From contig WGNR01000012.1 in assembly GCA_016124445.1 (NCBI GenBank), positions 558,001 through 622,000 on the forward strand: DNA of 64,000 nt, read 5' to 3'. Below the pieces are notes generated by a model. The model saw only the letters and a program-made list of their open reading frames with translations. It ran no database searches and was not told where the DNA came from. Every line of letters starts with the position of its first letter. The stretch's first letter is position 1. The translations under genes were made by a program, and so were the position numbers. The DNA is from a bacterium (GTDB lineage Bacteria > Planctomycetota > Planctomycetia > Pirellulales > Pirellulaceae). This document shows, piece after piece, positions 7,911-16,628 of the stretch.

Positions 7911-8289
7911 GTTAGGTATATATGCAATGGGCGTGCCAATTTTCGCCCGTCACCCTATCTAAGACATTCTTCCGTGCTTTCTTTCGCTTTTGGCAAGCGG
8001 GGACCGATCAACCTTTATCTACCAGCCAAAACGTGCCACTCAGCCAATCAATTCGGGCTTCTGGCTCGACAGTGGGGGCAAAAGAAACCTTTACGCTCAT
8101 TCGGGGTTTTCAACTAAGTACCCCTAAAACTTGATCAAGGTGGTTCAAGGAATTTCGAAGAGGCTAGGAACTGCAGGTCGATGATCTCGATCTGGCTCCT
8201 AGTTTTTGCCGATCTCAGTCCCTAGACTGAATTCGAGGGGTCTAAACACCCGGTTCATTCCCGCTGATATCGGCCCGTGGAGAGTTGTT
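7911..8289. other. Non-coding leader before the sigma factor operon
   Basis: No gene is supported. Two overlapping 70-residue plus-strand frames (7905-8134) have no signal, no motif and no ribosome binding site. The promoter of the sigma factor operon should lie here, but I could not assign its boxes confidently. Confidence 0.4.
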
Positions 8290-8928
8290 TTGTCGATTAC
8301 GGAATCGACTGCCAGACGATACGAACTGCAAGATCCGGATGTCCGGCTCATGCTGTTGGTGCGCGATGACGACGCTGCGGCGTTTGAGGAGCTGATGCTC
8401 CGCTATCAACGCCGCGTTGTCACGGTGCTTGAGCATTTGGTGGCCAAACGAGATCTGGCCGAGGATTTGGCCCAGGACGTCTTCATGCGCATATATCGCT
8501 CTCGGAAGACTTACGTACCTGGCTCCCGGTTCTCAACCTGGTTGTTCACCATCGTGAACAACGTGGCGAGCAACGCGCGGAGAAGCTTGGCACGCAGAAA
8601 AGAAGTCCAAATCACCAATCCAGTCGATCAGTCCGGCAGCCAGTCGGCGGATCCGCTGGATCGCATGGCGACCGCAGCCAGCGGTCTGATGCCAACCCGG
8701 CAACTCGATAAATCAGAAATGGGCTCGATCGTCCGCCAAGCGGTCCAGTCCCTGAACGAGCGACAACGGATGGCCGTGTTGCTCTCGAAATTTGAAGAGA
8801 TGAGCTACAACGACATCGCCGAAACGATGGGGATGTCGGTCCAAGCGATTAAATCGCTGCTTTCCCGAGCCCGAGCAAATTTGAAGGATGCCCTGCAACC
8901 CTACCTCCAGGAAGGAACCGTTCCCTAG
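8290..8928 (+). CDS. ECF-type RNA polymerase sigma factor
   Basis: About 212 residues from the TTG at 8290. Region 2 is clear: DAAAFEELMLRYQRRV, then DLAEDLAQDVFMRIYRSR (region 2.2/2.3) and FSTWLFTIVNNVASNARR (region 2.4, which reads the -10 box). Region 4 is a helix-turn-helix: LNERQRMAVLLSKFEEMSYNDIAE followed by MGMSVQAIKSLLSRARANLK. A 50-residue variable linker separates them. The protein directs RNA polymerase to a small regulon. The TTG at 8290 is preferred over an in-frame TTG at 8206 because GGAGAG lies about seven bases upstream. The stop codon overlaps the next gene's possible GTG start, suggesting translational coupling with an anti-sigma-like protein. Confidence 0.88.
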   Translation: MSITESTARRYELQDPDVRLMLLVRDDDAAAFEELMLRYQRRVVTVLEHLVAKRDLAEDLAQDVFMRIYRSRKTYVPGSRFSTWLFTIVNNVASNARRSLARRKEVQITNPVDQSGSQSADPLDRMATAASGLMPTRQLDKSEMGSIVRQAVQSLNERQRMAVLLSKFEEMSYNDIAETMGMSVQAIKSLLSRARANLKDALQPYLQEGTVP

Positions 8929-9485
8929 TGGATGAAGCGGACCCCCCTCCGTTTTTGTCTAGCGAAAAAGCCATGACCGATCCCACTGCACATCCCGACG
9001 AAACGACCGAGATGGACGAACTACTAGCCGCCTATCTCGACAACGAACTTTCCGACACGGAAAGGGCGACAGTCGAAACGCGCCTGGCTGAAGACGATAC
9101 TTTCCGTCATCGGTTGGACGAGCTCGATCGAGCATGGGATATGCTCGAAGCGCTGCCCAAGGCAGATCTGGATGATGAAAAGTTCGTTCGTACCACGGTC
9201 GAAATGATTACGGTTGCTGCCTCGCAGGAAATTAAGCAGTTCGAGCAAAAACGCCGCCAGTCGGCCAAGCTTCGGCAAGTCTTCATCGGTTTGGGAATTG
9301 TTGCCTTAGTTGGTGCTGGCTATTTGCTCGCGCAGTGGAGGTTAGGGCGGCATGATCGCACCCTGGTCGAGAATCTGCCGGTCATCCAGCAGATCGACGA
9401 GTTGGAACAAGTCGAGAACATCGACTTCCTCGAAGCGCTGAAGAAAGAAGGCCTGTTCACCGGAGAACCAAGTGATGCATCGTAG
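8928..9485 (+). CDS. Probable membrane-bound anti-sigma factor
   Basis: 185 residues from GTG at 8928, or 170 from ATG at 8973. The region from MDELLAAYLDNELSDTERATVE to LAEDDTFRHRLDELDRAW resembles the N-terminal helical domain of anti-sigma factors (the YLDxELs...v...L..d...r..l pattern), but it lacks the HxxxCxxC zinc motif. One membrane segment follows near residues 122-140 (FIGLGIVALVGAGYLLAQW), then a short periplasmic tail. Position directly after the sigma gene, topology and the N-terminal domain together suggest that it holds the sigma factor at the membrane until a signal arrives. It overlaps the next gene by 14 bases. Confidence 0.7.
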   Translation: MDEADPPPFLSSEKAMTDPTAHPDETTEMDELLAAYLDNELSDTERATVETRLAEDDTFRHRLDELDRAWDMLEALPKADLDDEKFVRTTVEMITVAASQEIKQFEQKRRQSAKLRQVFIGLGIVALVGAGYLLAQWRLGRHDRTLVENLPVIQQIDELEQVENIDFLEALKKEGLFTGEPSDAS

Positions 9486-10641
9486 CGGAACCTCTGCTGC
9501 TACCGTCATTGGCGTTGTCCTGGTAACCGCCATGATCGGCCACGCGGACGAGTCGATTGCCGATCGCACGATTCAGATCGAGTCGTTGTCGGCGGCCGAG
9601 AAATCGGAACTGCAACTCAAGCTGGAACGCTTCGAGAATCTTCCTTCCGACGAGCGCAAACGCCGTATCACACTGAACGAGGCGATCGACCAACACCCCG
9701 ACGGCAAAGAGCTTCGCGCGGTGATGCATCACTATTACGACTGGCTGAAAACAATCAGTTCCGTCGAGCGACTCAAGCTGCAAGACCTTTCGCCGGAAGA
9801 GCGGATCATCGAGATCAAGCATATCATGGCGAACCAGGAACGGAAACAGTTTGAGGAATTCACGCGTGATGAATTCCGTGACCTATTCCGCGACATCAAA
9901 CCGACGCCGAAAGATTTCCAAGTCATTCATGAATGGCTGGATGATTGGCTGGAAAAGCACAACGACGAGATCATCGCCTTGGAACCCAAGCTTTATCAGC
10001 GGGTCCCGTGGCTCAAGGATCGTCTGGAAGATGCTCCACCCTACCGGAAACGGTTTGTGATCTGGGTCTGGTCAATCCGCGACCCGGAAGTGAGCATCGC
10101 CCCATCGGACGAAGACTTCAAGCAGTTGGCATCCAAACTTGATAAGCAAACCCAGAAAAAACTGGAGGCAGAGACGCCTGAGCGGCGGAAGGGGCTGCTA
10201 GGAGCACTGATGCGAGCGGCGGTCTACTCCCACTTCCAAAGCCGAGTCAATGACGAAGAACTGCAGCAGTTCTATCGCAAGCTACCGGAAGATCGCCAGG
10301 CGGAACTGGCAGCCATGCCGCCGGAACGCTTTGATGCGGAACTTCGCCGTGACTACATGCGAGCCAACGGCACCCGGTTTTTCGGTGGTGGACGTCCACC
10401 GGGACCACCTTGGGGCAATCGAGACGGGCGCCGAGGTGACGATCGCGGCGAACGAGGCCCCGATGGCCGCGGACCGAATCGCGGCGGTGATCGCGGCAAC
10501 CAAGGCGCACCTAACTTCCGCGACGGGTTAGGACCGCGACAACCTGACATGGACGGTGGACCATCCTTCCGACGTGCTCCAGGGGTTGGTCCGCCGATGC
10601 CAAAAGACGAAGGTGTCCCGCAGACGCCGGTTGACGAATAA
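9472..10641 (+). CDS. Secreted hypothetical protein with Gly/Arg/Pro-rich tail
   Basis: 389 residues. A signal peptide (MIGHADES near the cleavage site) is followed by a long, highly charged helical region with repeated LSxxExxxLxxxLxxFxxLPxxERxR-like units. Phrases such as LSAAEKSEL, LPSDERKRR, LSPEERIIEI, LPEDRQAELAAMPPERFDAELRR recall the Hsp-like or Spy/CpxP-style periplasmic helical proteins (DUF3106-like), but this is only resemblance. The last 100 residues are Gly/Arg/Asp/Pro-rich with repeated RGxxRG and GGDRG words and are probably disordered. It overlaps the anti-sigma-like gene by 14 bases and is the third gene of the sigma operon, so it may be the sensor or target of that pathway. 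Confidence 0.7.
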   Translation: MMHRSGTSAATVIGVVLVTAMIGHADESIADRTIQIESLSAAEKSELQLKLERFENLPSDERKRRITLNEAIDQHPDGKELRAVMHHYYDWLKTISSVERLKLQDLSPEERIIEIKHIMANQERKQFEEFTRDEFRDLFRDIKPTPKDFQVIHEWLDDWLEKHNDEIIALEPKLYQRVPWLKDRLEDAPPYRKRFVIWVWSIRDPEVSIAPSDEDFKQLASKLDKQTQKKLEAETPERRKGLLGALMRAAVYSHFQSRVNDEELQQFYRKLPEDRQAELAAMPPERFDAELRRDYMRANGTRFFGGGRPPGPPWGNRDGRRGDDRGERGPDGRGPNRGGDRGNQGAPNFRDGLGPRQPDMDGGPSFRRAPGVGPPMPKDEGVPQTPVDE

Positions 10642-10688
10642 CACTCGCCATTGATGTCGCGCCGTTTGGACGGTTGACTGCTTCGAAA

Positions 10689-11444
10689 TCAGTGAAACAG
10701 ATTCACTTTTGGAAATCGGCGGCGGAACTTTCGGACAGCTTTTTCGCTAATGGAATCGGCGATTCGAATGTAGCGCAGATTCTCTCCAGGAGTCACGTCA
10801 TCGAGAAAGTCGTCCGTTATCTTCGGGTCCCGAAATCGCAGCGAAGTCAAATAGCTGCTGGCTAGCAAGCGTCTAAAGCTCCATCGGTTGACGAACGTAT
10901 CGTAGACAAAAACTCGCTGCAGATGCTCCATCTCCGTGGGAAGCACCAGGTAACCAGTATCTTCCAAATCACAATCTTCAAGTCGCACGTAATACAGAGC
11001 GTCGAGCGATCCTAGCTCTGACAGACTGGCCCCGTCGAATTTGCAATGTCGAAGATAAAGCTTCTCAAGCGATGTCAGGTGTTTAAGAAATGCCAAGCTC
11101 TCTCGGGGAAACTCACATCGTTCCACGATTAGCTTTTCGATTCGATTTAGCTGAGCGATTTGCTGTACGTTCTCCGGGGATAATTTGCAGCCTTGAATCT
11201 CGAGTTGGGTCACCGCAGGCAAGTAAGGCAGGGCGTTGATCTCGCGATCGGAAGGCTGCTTGAGGCACAACGAACAACACGTCTCGCCATCGACTTCGCT
11301 CAAATAAAGTTGCTGCCCTTTGACCCGCATTAGCGAGATCGCTTCTTGCTGCTTCTCAAGCGGAGATGGGTCGGCAGCGAGAAGTTCCGAACCCCATCCG
11401 AGTAATCCAGCAAGACATACGATGCGTGCGACGAATAGTGACAT
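10689..11444 (-). CDS. Secreted leucine-rich-repeat protein
   Basis: 251 residues from the ATG at 11444, which has GGGAGG about ten bases upstream and gives a clean signal peptide ending near LLAADP. An upstream in-frame start at 11489 would add 15 polar residues and is less likely. The mature protein contains irregular leucine-rich repeats: LPAVTQLEIQGCKLSPENV, LNRIEKLIVERCEF, LTSLEKLYLRHCKFDGASL, LDALYYVRLEDCDLED and LTSLRFRDPKITDDFL. Each shows LxxLxLxxC at about 24-residue spacing. LRR solenoids bind other proteins. A CCSLC motif near residue 56 is unusual but unassigned. It is separated from the upstream PVC gene by a terminator, so it is probably its own unit. Confidence 0.72.
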   Translation of the reverse strand: MSLFVARIVCLAGLLGWGSELLAADPSPLEKQQEAISLMRVKGQQLYLSEVDGETCCSLCLKQPSDREINALPYLPAVTQLEIQGCKLSPENVQQIAQLNRIEKLIVERCEFPRESLAFLKHLTSLEKLYLRHCKFDGASLSELGSLDALYYVRLEDCDLEDTGYLVLPTEMEHLQRVFVYDTFVNRWSFRRLLASSYLTSLRFRDPKITDDFLDDVTPGENLRYIRIADSISEKAVRKFRRRFPKVNLFH

Positions 11445-11582
11445 GACCTGAACCTCCCGTTGGCCAATAGCCAGCCAGACTTGGGCCATTGGATCCCGTT
11501 ACCGTGACCGGTCGATGTCTCTTGGTTATCGCGGTATTGTCCTCGCCATTCAAGTCATTTTGGCCGACAAGCACCAAGCCAT

Positions 11583-11620
11583 AAAAAACCCGGTCGAGCC
11601 AACATGGACTCGCCGGGTTT
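11583..11620 (-). terminator. Intrinsic terminator after the PVC dehydrogenase gene
   Basis: Stem aaacccgg (11586-11593) with ccgggttt (11613-11620), extended by cgag with ctcg. On the minus strand it is followed by six T residues. It lies 34 bases beyond the stop codon of the 1457-residue gene. Confidence 0.85.
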
Positions 11621-11653
11621 GAGTTCGATCAGAATTACCGTTCGCCGGAACGG

Positions 11654-14600
11654 CTACTTCGTACCTGCTTTGGAGGCCAGACTTTCCAGGTAGCTGACCA
11701 GGTCGGCAAGTTCCGAAACGGTCGCTTCGTTGGCCAGGCCAACCGGCATGATCGAGACGTTGTCTTTCTTCTGCCCTTCGATCTCGTCCGGGTTCAGGGT
11801 GATCTCGTTCCCCTGGTTATCGCGGATGACGATCTTCTCCGGGCTCTCGAAGGTGATGAAACCAGACAGCAAGCGGCCATCTTCCATCTGGAAGATGTTG
11901 GTCACGAATCCTTGGGCCAGCGACTTGCTCGGCAGCACAATCGACTCGGTGAGCTGATCCCGCTTGTAGGTCTTGGCGACCTGGGGCAGGTAAGGGCCGC
12001 GCGGCTTTTCGTTCGGATCGACCGTGTGGCACTTGTTACAGGCCAGCTTCGCAAAGAGCTGCTCGCCCCGTTTGGCATCACCCTTCATGCCGACGACCTG
12101 TTTGATCACCTCAGCCGGATCGATCGTCCCGACTTTGGGTCCGGTCGGCTTGGTCATCTCACCCTTCAGACCCCACGCATCGGCAACTTTGTTGGCAATA
12201 AGTGCCACCTGGGAGTCCTTGCTGGTCAAAAGCGAACGCACCTTATCTTCCAGCTTCCGATCGTTGACCACCAGGGCCGCTTCTAGAAGCTGCGGCTGGC
12301 GAGCCGGATCTTTCCAGCCTGCGGCCAGCAAACTGCTCACGTTGCTTTCTACTTCCGGCGAAAGCTTCTTTTCGGAAGCGAGCGTTAAGAGGCCAGCTTC
12401 GGCAAAGACCGCAGCCGGGCCGCCCTTTACCAGTCCTTCGAAAATGCCAACCCGGTGGCTCAAAACGTTTTTGTTTTGGAACGCATCCAACGCCGAGCGG
12501 TACGGAGCCGACTTGGGATCTTCAGCGTACAACTTTGACAGTCCTAGCAAAGCCGATGCCACCAGAGGTGGCTCATCACCACGAAGCAGAGCCTTGACCG
12601 CATTCGCGCGAACTGGCGATGCCGTGTTTTCATCGATGGCGGCTTCTACGAGCAGGTCAATTGCTTCCTTCGGAAGTCCGTTCGATTTGGCGATCAATTC
12701 AATCGCCGCGCCGGCAAACTTCGGATCGTTAGCAGCCTTCTCCAAAGCAACCTGCAGCGTACCGTCCAACTCGATGCGATGCCGCTGAAGTTCACCTAGT
12801 AGGAACGCTGACTCTTCATTGTCAGCCGAAGCCAACGTCGCCCGCAGCACGCCACCGATCTTTTCGGTCTGATCCCATTTGACTGGCTCGTAGTAAGGAC
12901 CACGCGTATCGGGACGAGTACCCCAACTGTTGCCCTTCCATTCGCCTTCCTCAAAGTAGAGCCGGCAAAGTGCGGTCAGCAGGCCTCGTCGACGATAGGC
13001 GTCCTTTTCAGCCACCAATCGCTCGATCAAGCCATCGACCACTTCCACCTGGTGCATTCGCTCGAGGGCGAACAAGGCATATTGCCGTTTGGTTTCGCTG
13101 GCCGTACGGCCATCCACCACGGACAGTAGCGGCTGGGTCGGCCGTAAATCCGCCAATGCCCGATAGGCCGTGTGGCGAATTACTGGGTCGTTATTACCCA
13201 GGTAAGAAATAATCCCCGGAATAAAGTCTGCAATTCCCAACCGAGACGTTGCGATGATCGCTTCGAGCTGAGCTCTTGGATTTTCGCTGCTTAGTCCTCG
13301 TTCAATGATCGGGGGTAGCGACCTCTGCTCGTCATGCAACAAGACCCAATGCGACGTCTCACCATCCCGATACCCATTACCGCCCGGCTTCGCAATATCG
13401 CTGGTTGCACGAATCAGAATTGGCAACATCTCTTCCGAGGTTTGACTGGCCAATTTTTTCATTAATGCTTCCAGCCCTTTACGCTCGGGATCCGCAGTAT
13501 CGATCAGCTGAACGATCAGGTAGAGCGTAGCGACCTGGGACTCGATCGACTTTGCTTTAAAACTCTCATACTTGTCGATCGCTTTGGCAAAGATCGCTTT
13601 TCTGTCCTCTTCCTTCTCGGCCGATCGGCCGCGGAAAAGCAGTTCGCGCTGCGCAGCCAGCCGTCGTCGATGACTGAGTGAAGCCATCAGCTCAAACAAG
13701 TCATCAACCGAAGCCTCGCTCAGATTCGGCATCGGCTCGGCCTTGTAGCCTTTCGGCTTGACTCGAACCAAATAGCCAACGTCTTCCCCGGCGTACTTGA
13801 AGGTCGCTCCCTTCCAGCTGGCGGCGTAGATGTTGCCGCTGGCATCGACGTCCAGGTCGGTCACGCGCGGGATGCCGAGGAACTCTTCCTGGTTCACCTC
13901 GAACGTAGCGCCCTTTCGTTTCGGATTATGGCGATAGATCCAGCTCCGGCCCCAGTCGGCCGTGTAGAGGGCGTTGCCGTAACCTTCTGGAAAACCAGGT
14001 TCGTCCAGGTACAAACCACCGCAGCCTGAGCCACCGCCGTAATCGGCCAGCGGTTGAATGACTTCTTCGCCGAAATGGGTGAACAAACGCGGATAGCCGT
14101 GATCTTCCAGCCCGCTGAAGTGATGCAGGCGAATATCCCAGCCACCGCCGTCGTTCGTGTTGTCACGCGTAAACGCGTTCATCAGCGGATCGACTGACAC
14201 TTCCAGGATGTTTCGCGTGCCGTAGCTGTAGACTTCCATGTTGCTGCCGTCAGGACGCACCCGCAGCACGCCGCCTCCTCGCTGTTGCAGCTTGCGGCCG
14301 TCGGCGCCTTCCGCTTCCATGAAACCAAAGTCACCGATCGCCAGGTACAACCAGCCATCGATCCCCAAGGTGACACCGTTGGAGGTATGGTCCGCCGGGC
14401 GATCCTTGAAAGTGAACGCCAGGTTCTTGATCAAGATCTCTTGCCGATCGCTGCGGCCATCGCCATCGTCGTCGATGAACGCACTCAGGTGTGGCGGATG
14501 CAGCACGTACAAGCGGTCGTGATCCCACACGATTCCGCGCGGCGAGTCGACATCAGGGACGAACAGCTTGACTTCGTCCGCCTTGCCATCGCCGTCGGTA

Positions 14601-16027
14601 TCTCGCAGGCGATGTATGGCCCCGCGTCGCTTTTCGCGATCAAGCGAACCGTTCTTGTCGACTGAAACGTAAACGTCTCCTTCGGGGCTGCTGGCCACGA
14701 AAACGGGATAGTTCACTGCCGGGGGTGCGGCGAAGACTGTCGTTTCAAACTCTTCGGGAACTTTCACCTCGGACAGTTTCTTCTGGTCATCTTCTTTCGC
14801 GGCGGCAGCCGGAAGGACTTCCACCATGTCTTTGCCAAGCAGTCGCAATTCGCGAATCGAAGCCCAGCCGCCATGCTGGCTGCCCAGGGCGTTGACGCGA
14901 ATGTAACGGAAGCCGCCGGAGACGAATTCAAAGTCGTGCTTGTTATCTTTCTTGTCGGATTGGTCGACGATCGTCTTCCACGATTTGCCGTCGGCACTGC
15001 CGTCGATCGTGTACTGGTAGACGCCTCCTTCCGATTCCCAATCGATCTGAGCGCCACGCAAATCGGTCGGCTTGCCCAGGTCGACTTCAAACCACTGCGG
15101 GTAATTGGCGCCACTGGCGCACCAGCGGGTCGATTCTTTGCCGTCGACGGCATTCTTGGCGAAGTTGTTTTTGCCGGTCTCTTCGCTCGAGGCCTTGGCA
15201 GGTCGGTCGAGTGCCACGTTAACCGGCACCAACTTCGGCGTCGTGGCTGGGTCCTTCAGATATTCGTCGGTCAGCTTGTCGCAAGCCCATAACGTGCCGC
15301 GGGTCAGCATCGTGAGGAACTCGTCTGCTTCCATCGTTTCGTTGTGGTGGCCCAGCGTGGTGCCGAAAACTTTGGCGTCGCCATATTGATTGGTCCAGAC
15401 ACAAACGTGCTCGTTGCCGTCGTTCTTTTCTTTCGAGGCACCCAGAATGTGAGCCGTATCCCAAACCTTAGCGATGTGATACAGCTCGCCTTGCGGGTTG
15501 GTCCAGGCCGGACCGAACTTTTGCATGATCGGATGCTGCGGGTCGTAGTTGTAGACCGCGTGGCCGTAGTGGGCTCCGTGCCGATGCGAAGTAACACCGC
15601 AGAACTTAAACCATTGATCGGTACCATCGCGGTAGCAATGCATCGCACAGTGAATCACCACGCCGGGCAATCCTTCCTGGTGCGGCTTAAGCACACGAGC
15701 GGTCCAGGCGGGATCTTTGACGGCCGCGAAGCACTCGTTGTGCAGGATGATGTCGTAACCTTTTGCCCAATTCGGGTCTTGATAGAGCGGGATCTTGGTA
15801 TCGGTGGTCGAGCCGCCCTGATGGACGACGGTCACTTCGATGTGAGCCCGAGCTTCGAGCCCTTCCTTGATGATGTTCTTTTGCGTCTGGTAGTCGTGGC
15901 AACAGCCGCCAGTAACCAGCAGCGCCTTGATCGGCTTGGGGGCGTCAGCAGCCAGCGAGATCACCGGAACAACGCTAACTGAGAATAGACCGACTGCGAG
16001 AGTGGTAAGGTAGCGATAAATCGTCAT
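11654..16027 (-). CDS. PVC-type membrane-bound dehydrogenase: ThuA, discoidin, propeller, HEAT and cytochrome c domains
   Basis: 1457 residues from the ATG at 16027, which gives a signal peptide ending near SLAADAP; an in-frame extension to 16321 adds about 98 residues without signal character and is rejected. Domain order: ThuA-like (residues about 30-270, from KALLVTGGCCHDY through LGHHNETMEADEFL); F5/8-type discoidin (about 275-425, with STRWCASGANYPQWFEVDLG); glucose/sorbosone-dehydrogenase-like propeller with PVC signatures (about 430-790, with VYVSVDKNGSLD, YGTRNILEVSVDP and HHFSGLEDHGYPRLFTHFG); HEAT-like repeats (about 800-1290); and a C-terminal PVC heme domain with CNKCHT near residue 1327 and GFVTNIFQMEDGRLLSG. 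It probably oxidises a sugar or polymer outside the cytoplasm and passes electrons to its own heme. The substrate is unknown. Confidence 0.85.
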   Translation of the reverse strand: MTIYRYLTTLAVGLFSVSVVPVISLAADAPKPIKALLVTGGCCHDYQTQKNIIKEGLEARAHIEVTVVHQGGSTTDTKIPLYQDPNWAKGYDIILHNECFAAVKDPAWTARVLKPHQEGLPGVVIHCAMHCYRDGTDQWFKFCGVTSHRHGAHYGHAVYNYDPQHPIMQKFGPAWTNPQGELYHIAKVWDTAHILGASKEKNDGNEHVCVWTNQYGDAKVFGTTLGHHNETMEADEFLTMLTRGTLWACDKLTDEYLKDPATTPKLVPVNVALDRPAKASSEETGKNNFAKNAVDGKESTRWCASGANYPQWFEVDLGKPTDLRGAQIDWESEGGVYQYTIDGSADGKSWKTIVDQSDKKDNKHDFEFVSGGFRYIRVNALGSQHGGWASIRELRLLGKDMVEVLPAAAAKEDDQKKLSEVKVPEEFETTVFAAPPAVNYPVFVASSPEGDVYVSVDKNGSLDREKRRGAIHRLRDTDGDGKADEVKLFVPDVDSPRGIVWDHDRLYVLHPPHLSAFIDDDGDGRSDRQEILIKNLAFTFKDRPADHTSNGVTLGIDGWLYLAIGDFGFMEAEGADGRKLQQRGGGVLRVRPDGSNMEVYSYGTRNILEVSVDPLMNAFTRDNTNDGGGWDIRLHHFSGLEDHGYPRLFTHFGEEVIQPLADYGGGSGCGGLYLDEPGFPEGYGNALYTADWGRSWIYRHNPKRKGATFEVNQEEFLGIPRVTDLDVDASGNIYAASWKGATFKYAGEDVGYLVRVKPKGYKAEPMPNLSEASVDDLFELMASLSHRRRLAAQRELLFRGRSAEKEEDRKAIFAKAIDKYESFKAKSIESQVATLYLIVQLIDTADPERKGLEALMKKLASQTSEEMLPILIRATSDIAKPGGNGYRDGETSHWVLLHDEQRSLPPIIERGLSSENPRAQLEAIIATSRLGIADFIPGIISYLGNNDPVIRHTAYRALADLRPTQPLLSVVDGRTASETKRQYALFALERMHQVEVVDGLIERLVAEKDAYRRRGLLTALCRLYFEEGEWKGNSWGTRPDTRGPYYEPVKWDQTEKIGGVLRATLASADNEESAFLLGELQRHRIELDGTLQVALEKAANDPKFAGAAIELIAKSNGLPKEAIDLLVEAAIDENTASPVRANAVKALLRGDEPPLVASALLGLSKLYAEDPKSAPYRSALDAFQNKNVLSHRVGIFEGLVKGGPAAVFAEAGLLTLASEKKLSPEVESNVSSLLAAGWKDPARQPQLLEAALVVNDRKLEDKVRSLLTSKDSQVALIANKVADAWGLKGEMTKPTGPKVGTIDPAEVIKQVVGMKGDAKRGEQLFAKLACNKCHTVDPNEKPRGPYLPQVAKTYKRDQLTESIVLPSKSLAQGFVTNIFQMEDGRLLSGFITFESPEKIVIRDNQGNEITLNPDEIEGQKKDNVSIMPVGLANEATVSELADLVSYLESLASKAGTK

Positions 16028-16242
16028 CGAGAAAAACCTGGTACGAGGGTACTTGGTGCGGTGGGTTTCGGAGCGAGAGGGTTTGTTTTCACTATAGTTC
16101 AATGCCCGGCAGGAGACACCCAACTGGGTTATGGGAACGGGCAATCCTGCGAGAAAATTCCCGTTTTTCAGCCGTTCAAAGGTGGCAAGCATCCCGCCCG
16201 AACCCATCCACGAGGGTTGCAACCCTATGGGGTGGGATGGTT

Positions 16243-16623
16243 TCAGGCAGTGAAAAAGACACTGAGAAGCAGATAGAGAGCCAACGCCATTCCCAGAAAC
16301 GCGACCAGCACCGAGATCCAAATCGCCAGTTGCATACTGTAGTTAGAAGGTCGCTGGTCGAAGGTCATCTTTTGGACGAACGATTTGTGCTGCCAGGCTG
16401 CCACGCCGATCAGGATGGCCCCCAGTAGCACAAAACCAATCCCGATCAACGATGAGGCCAACGGCGGAGAAAGATCGGTGCCGGGGTTTCGCAGCATGCG
16501 GAGAAACAGACCGAATCGAGCCACCAGAAAGCCAATTCCGATGATCGCCAACCCAGTCCGCAGCCAGGCCAGCATGGTGCGTTCGGCCGCAAAGAAGACT
16601 CGCGGATCAGATTGCTCGGACAT
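16243..16623 (-). CDS. DUF202 family membrane protein
   Basis: 126 residues from the ATG at 16623. The motif DPRVFFAAERTMLAWLRTGLAIIGIGF at the N-terminus is the hallmark of DUF202 (YidH-like) proteins. Three membrane segments are visible: about residues 20-40, 60-80 and 98-120. The family is widespread and its function is unknown. The start is chosen because it begins exactly at this motif and lies five bases after the stop codon of the desaturase gene; an in-frame extension to 16734 would run into that gene. The two genes are therefore probably co-transcribed. Confidence 0.85.
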   Translation of the reverse strand: MSEQSDPRVFFAAERTMLAWLRTGLAIIGIGFLVARFGLFLRMLRNPGTDLSPPLASSLIGIGFVLLGAILIGVAAWQHKSFVQKMTFDQRPSNYSMQLAIWISVLVAFLGMALALYLLLSVFFTA

Positions 16624-16628
16624 GATGC

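Noticed and set aside
7905..8134. Two overlapping 70-residue plus-strand frames in the sigma-factor leader
   Set aside because: No ribosome binding site, no motif, and composition unlike a real protein.
16028..16321. N-terminal extension of the PVC dehydrogenase gene
   Set aside because: The added residues carry no signal or domain; the ATG at 16027 begins a proper signal peptide.
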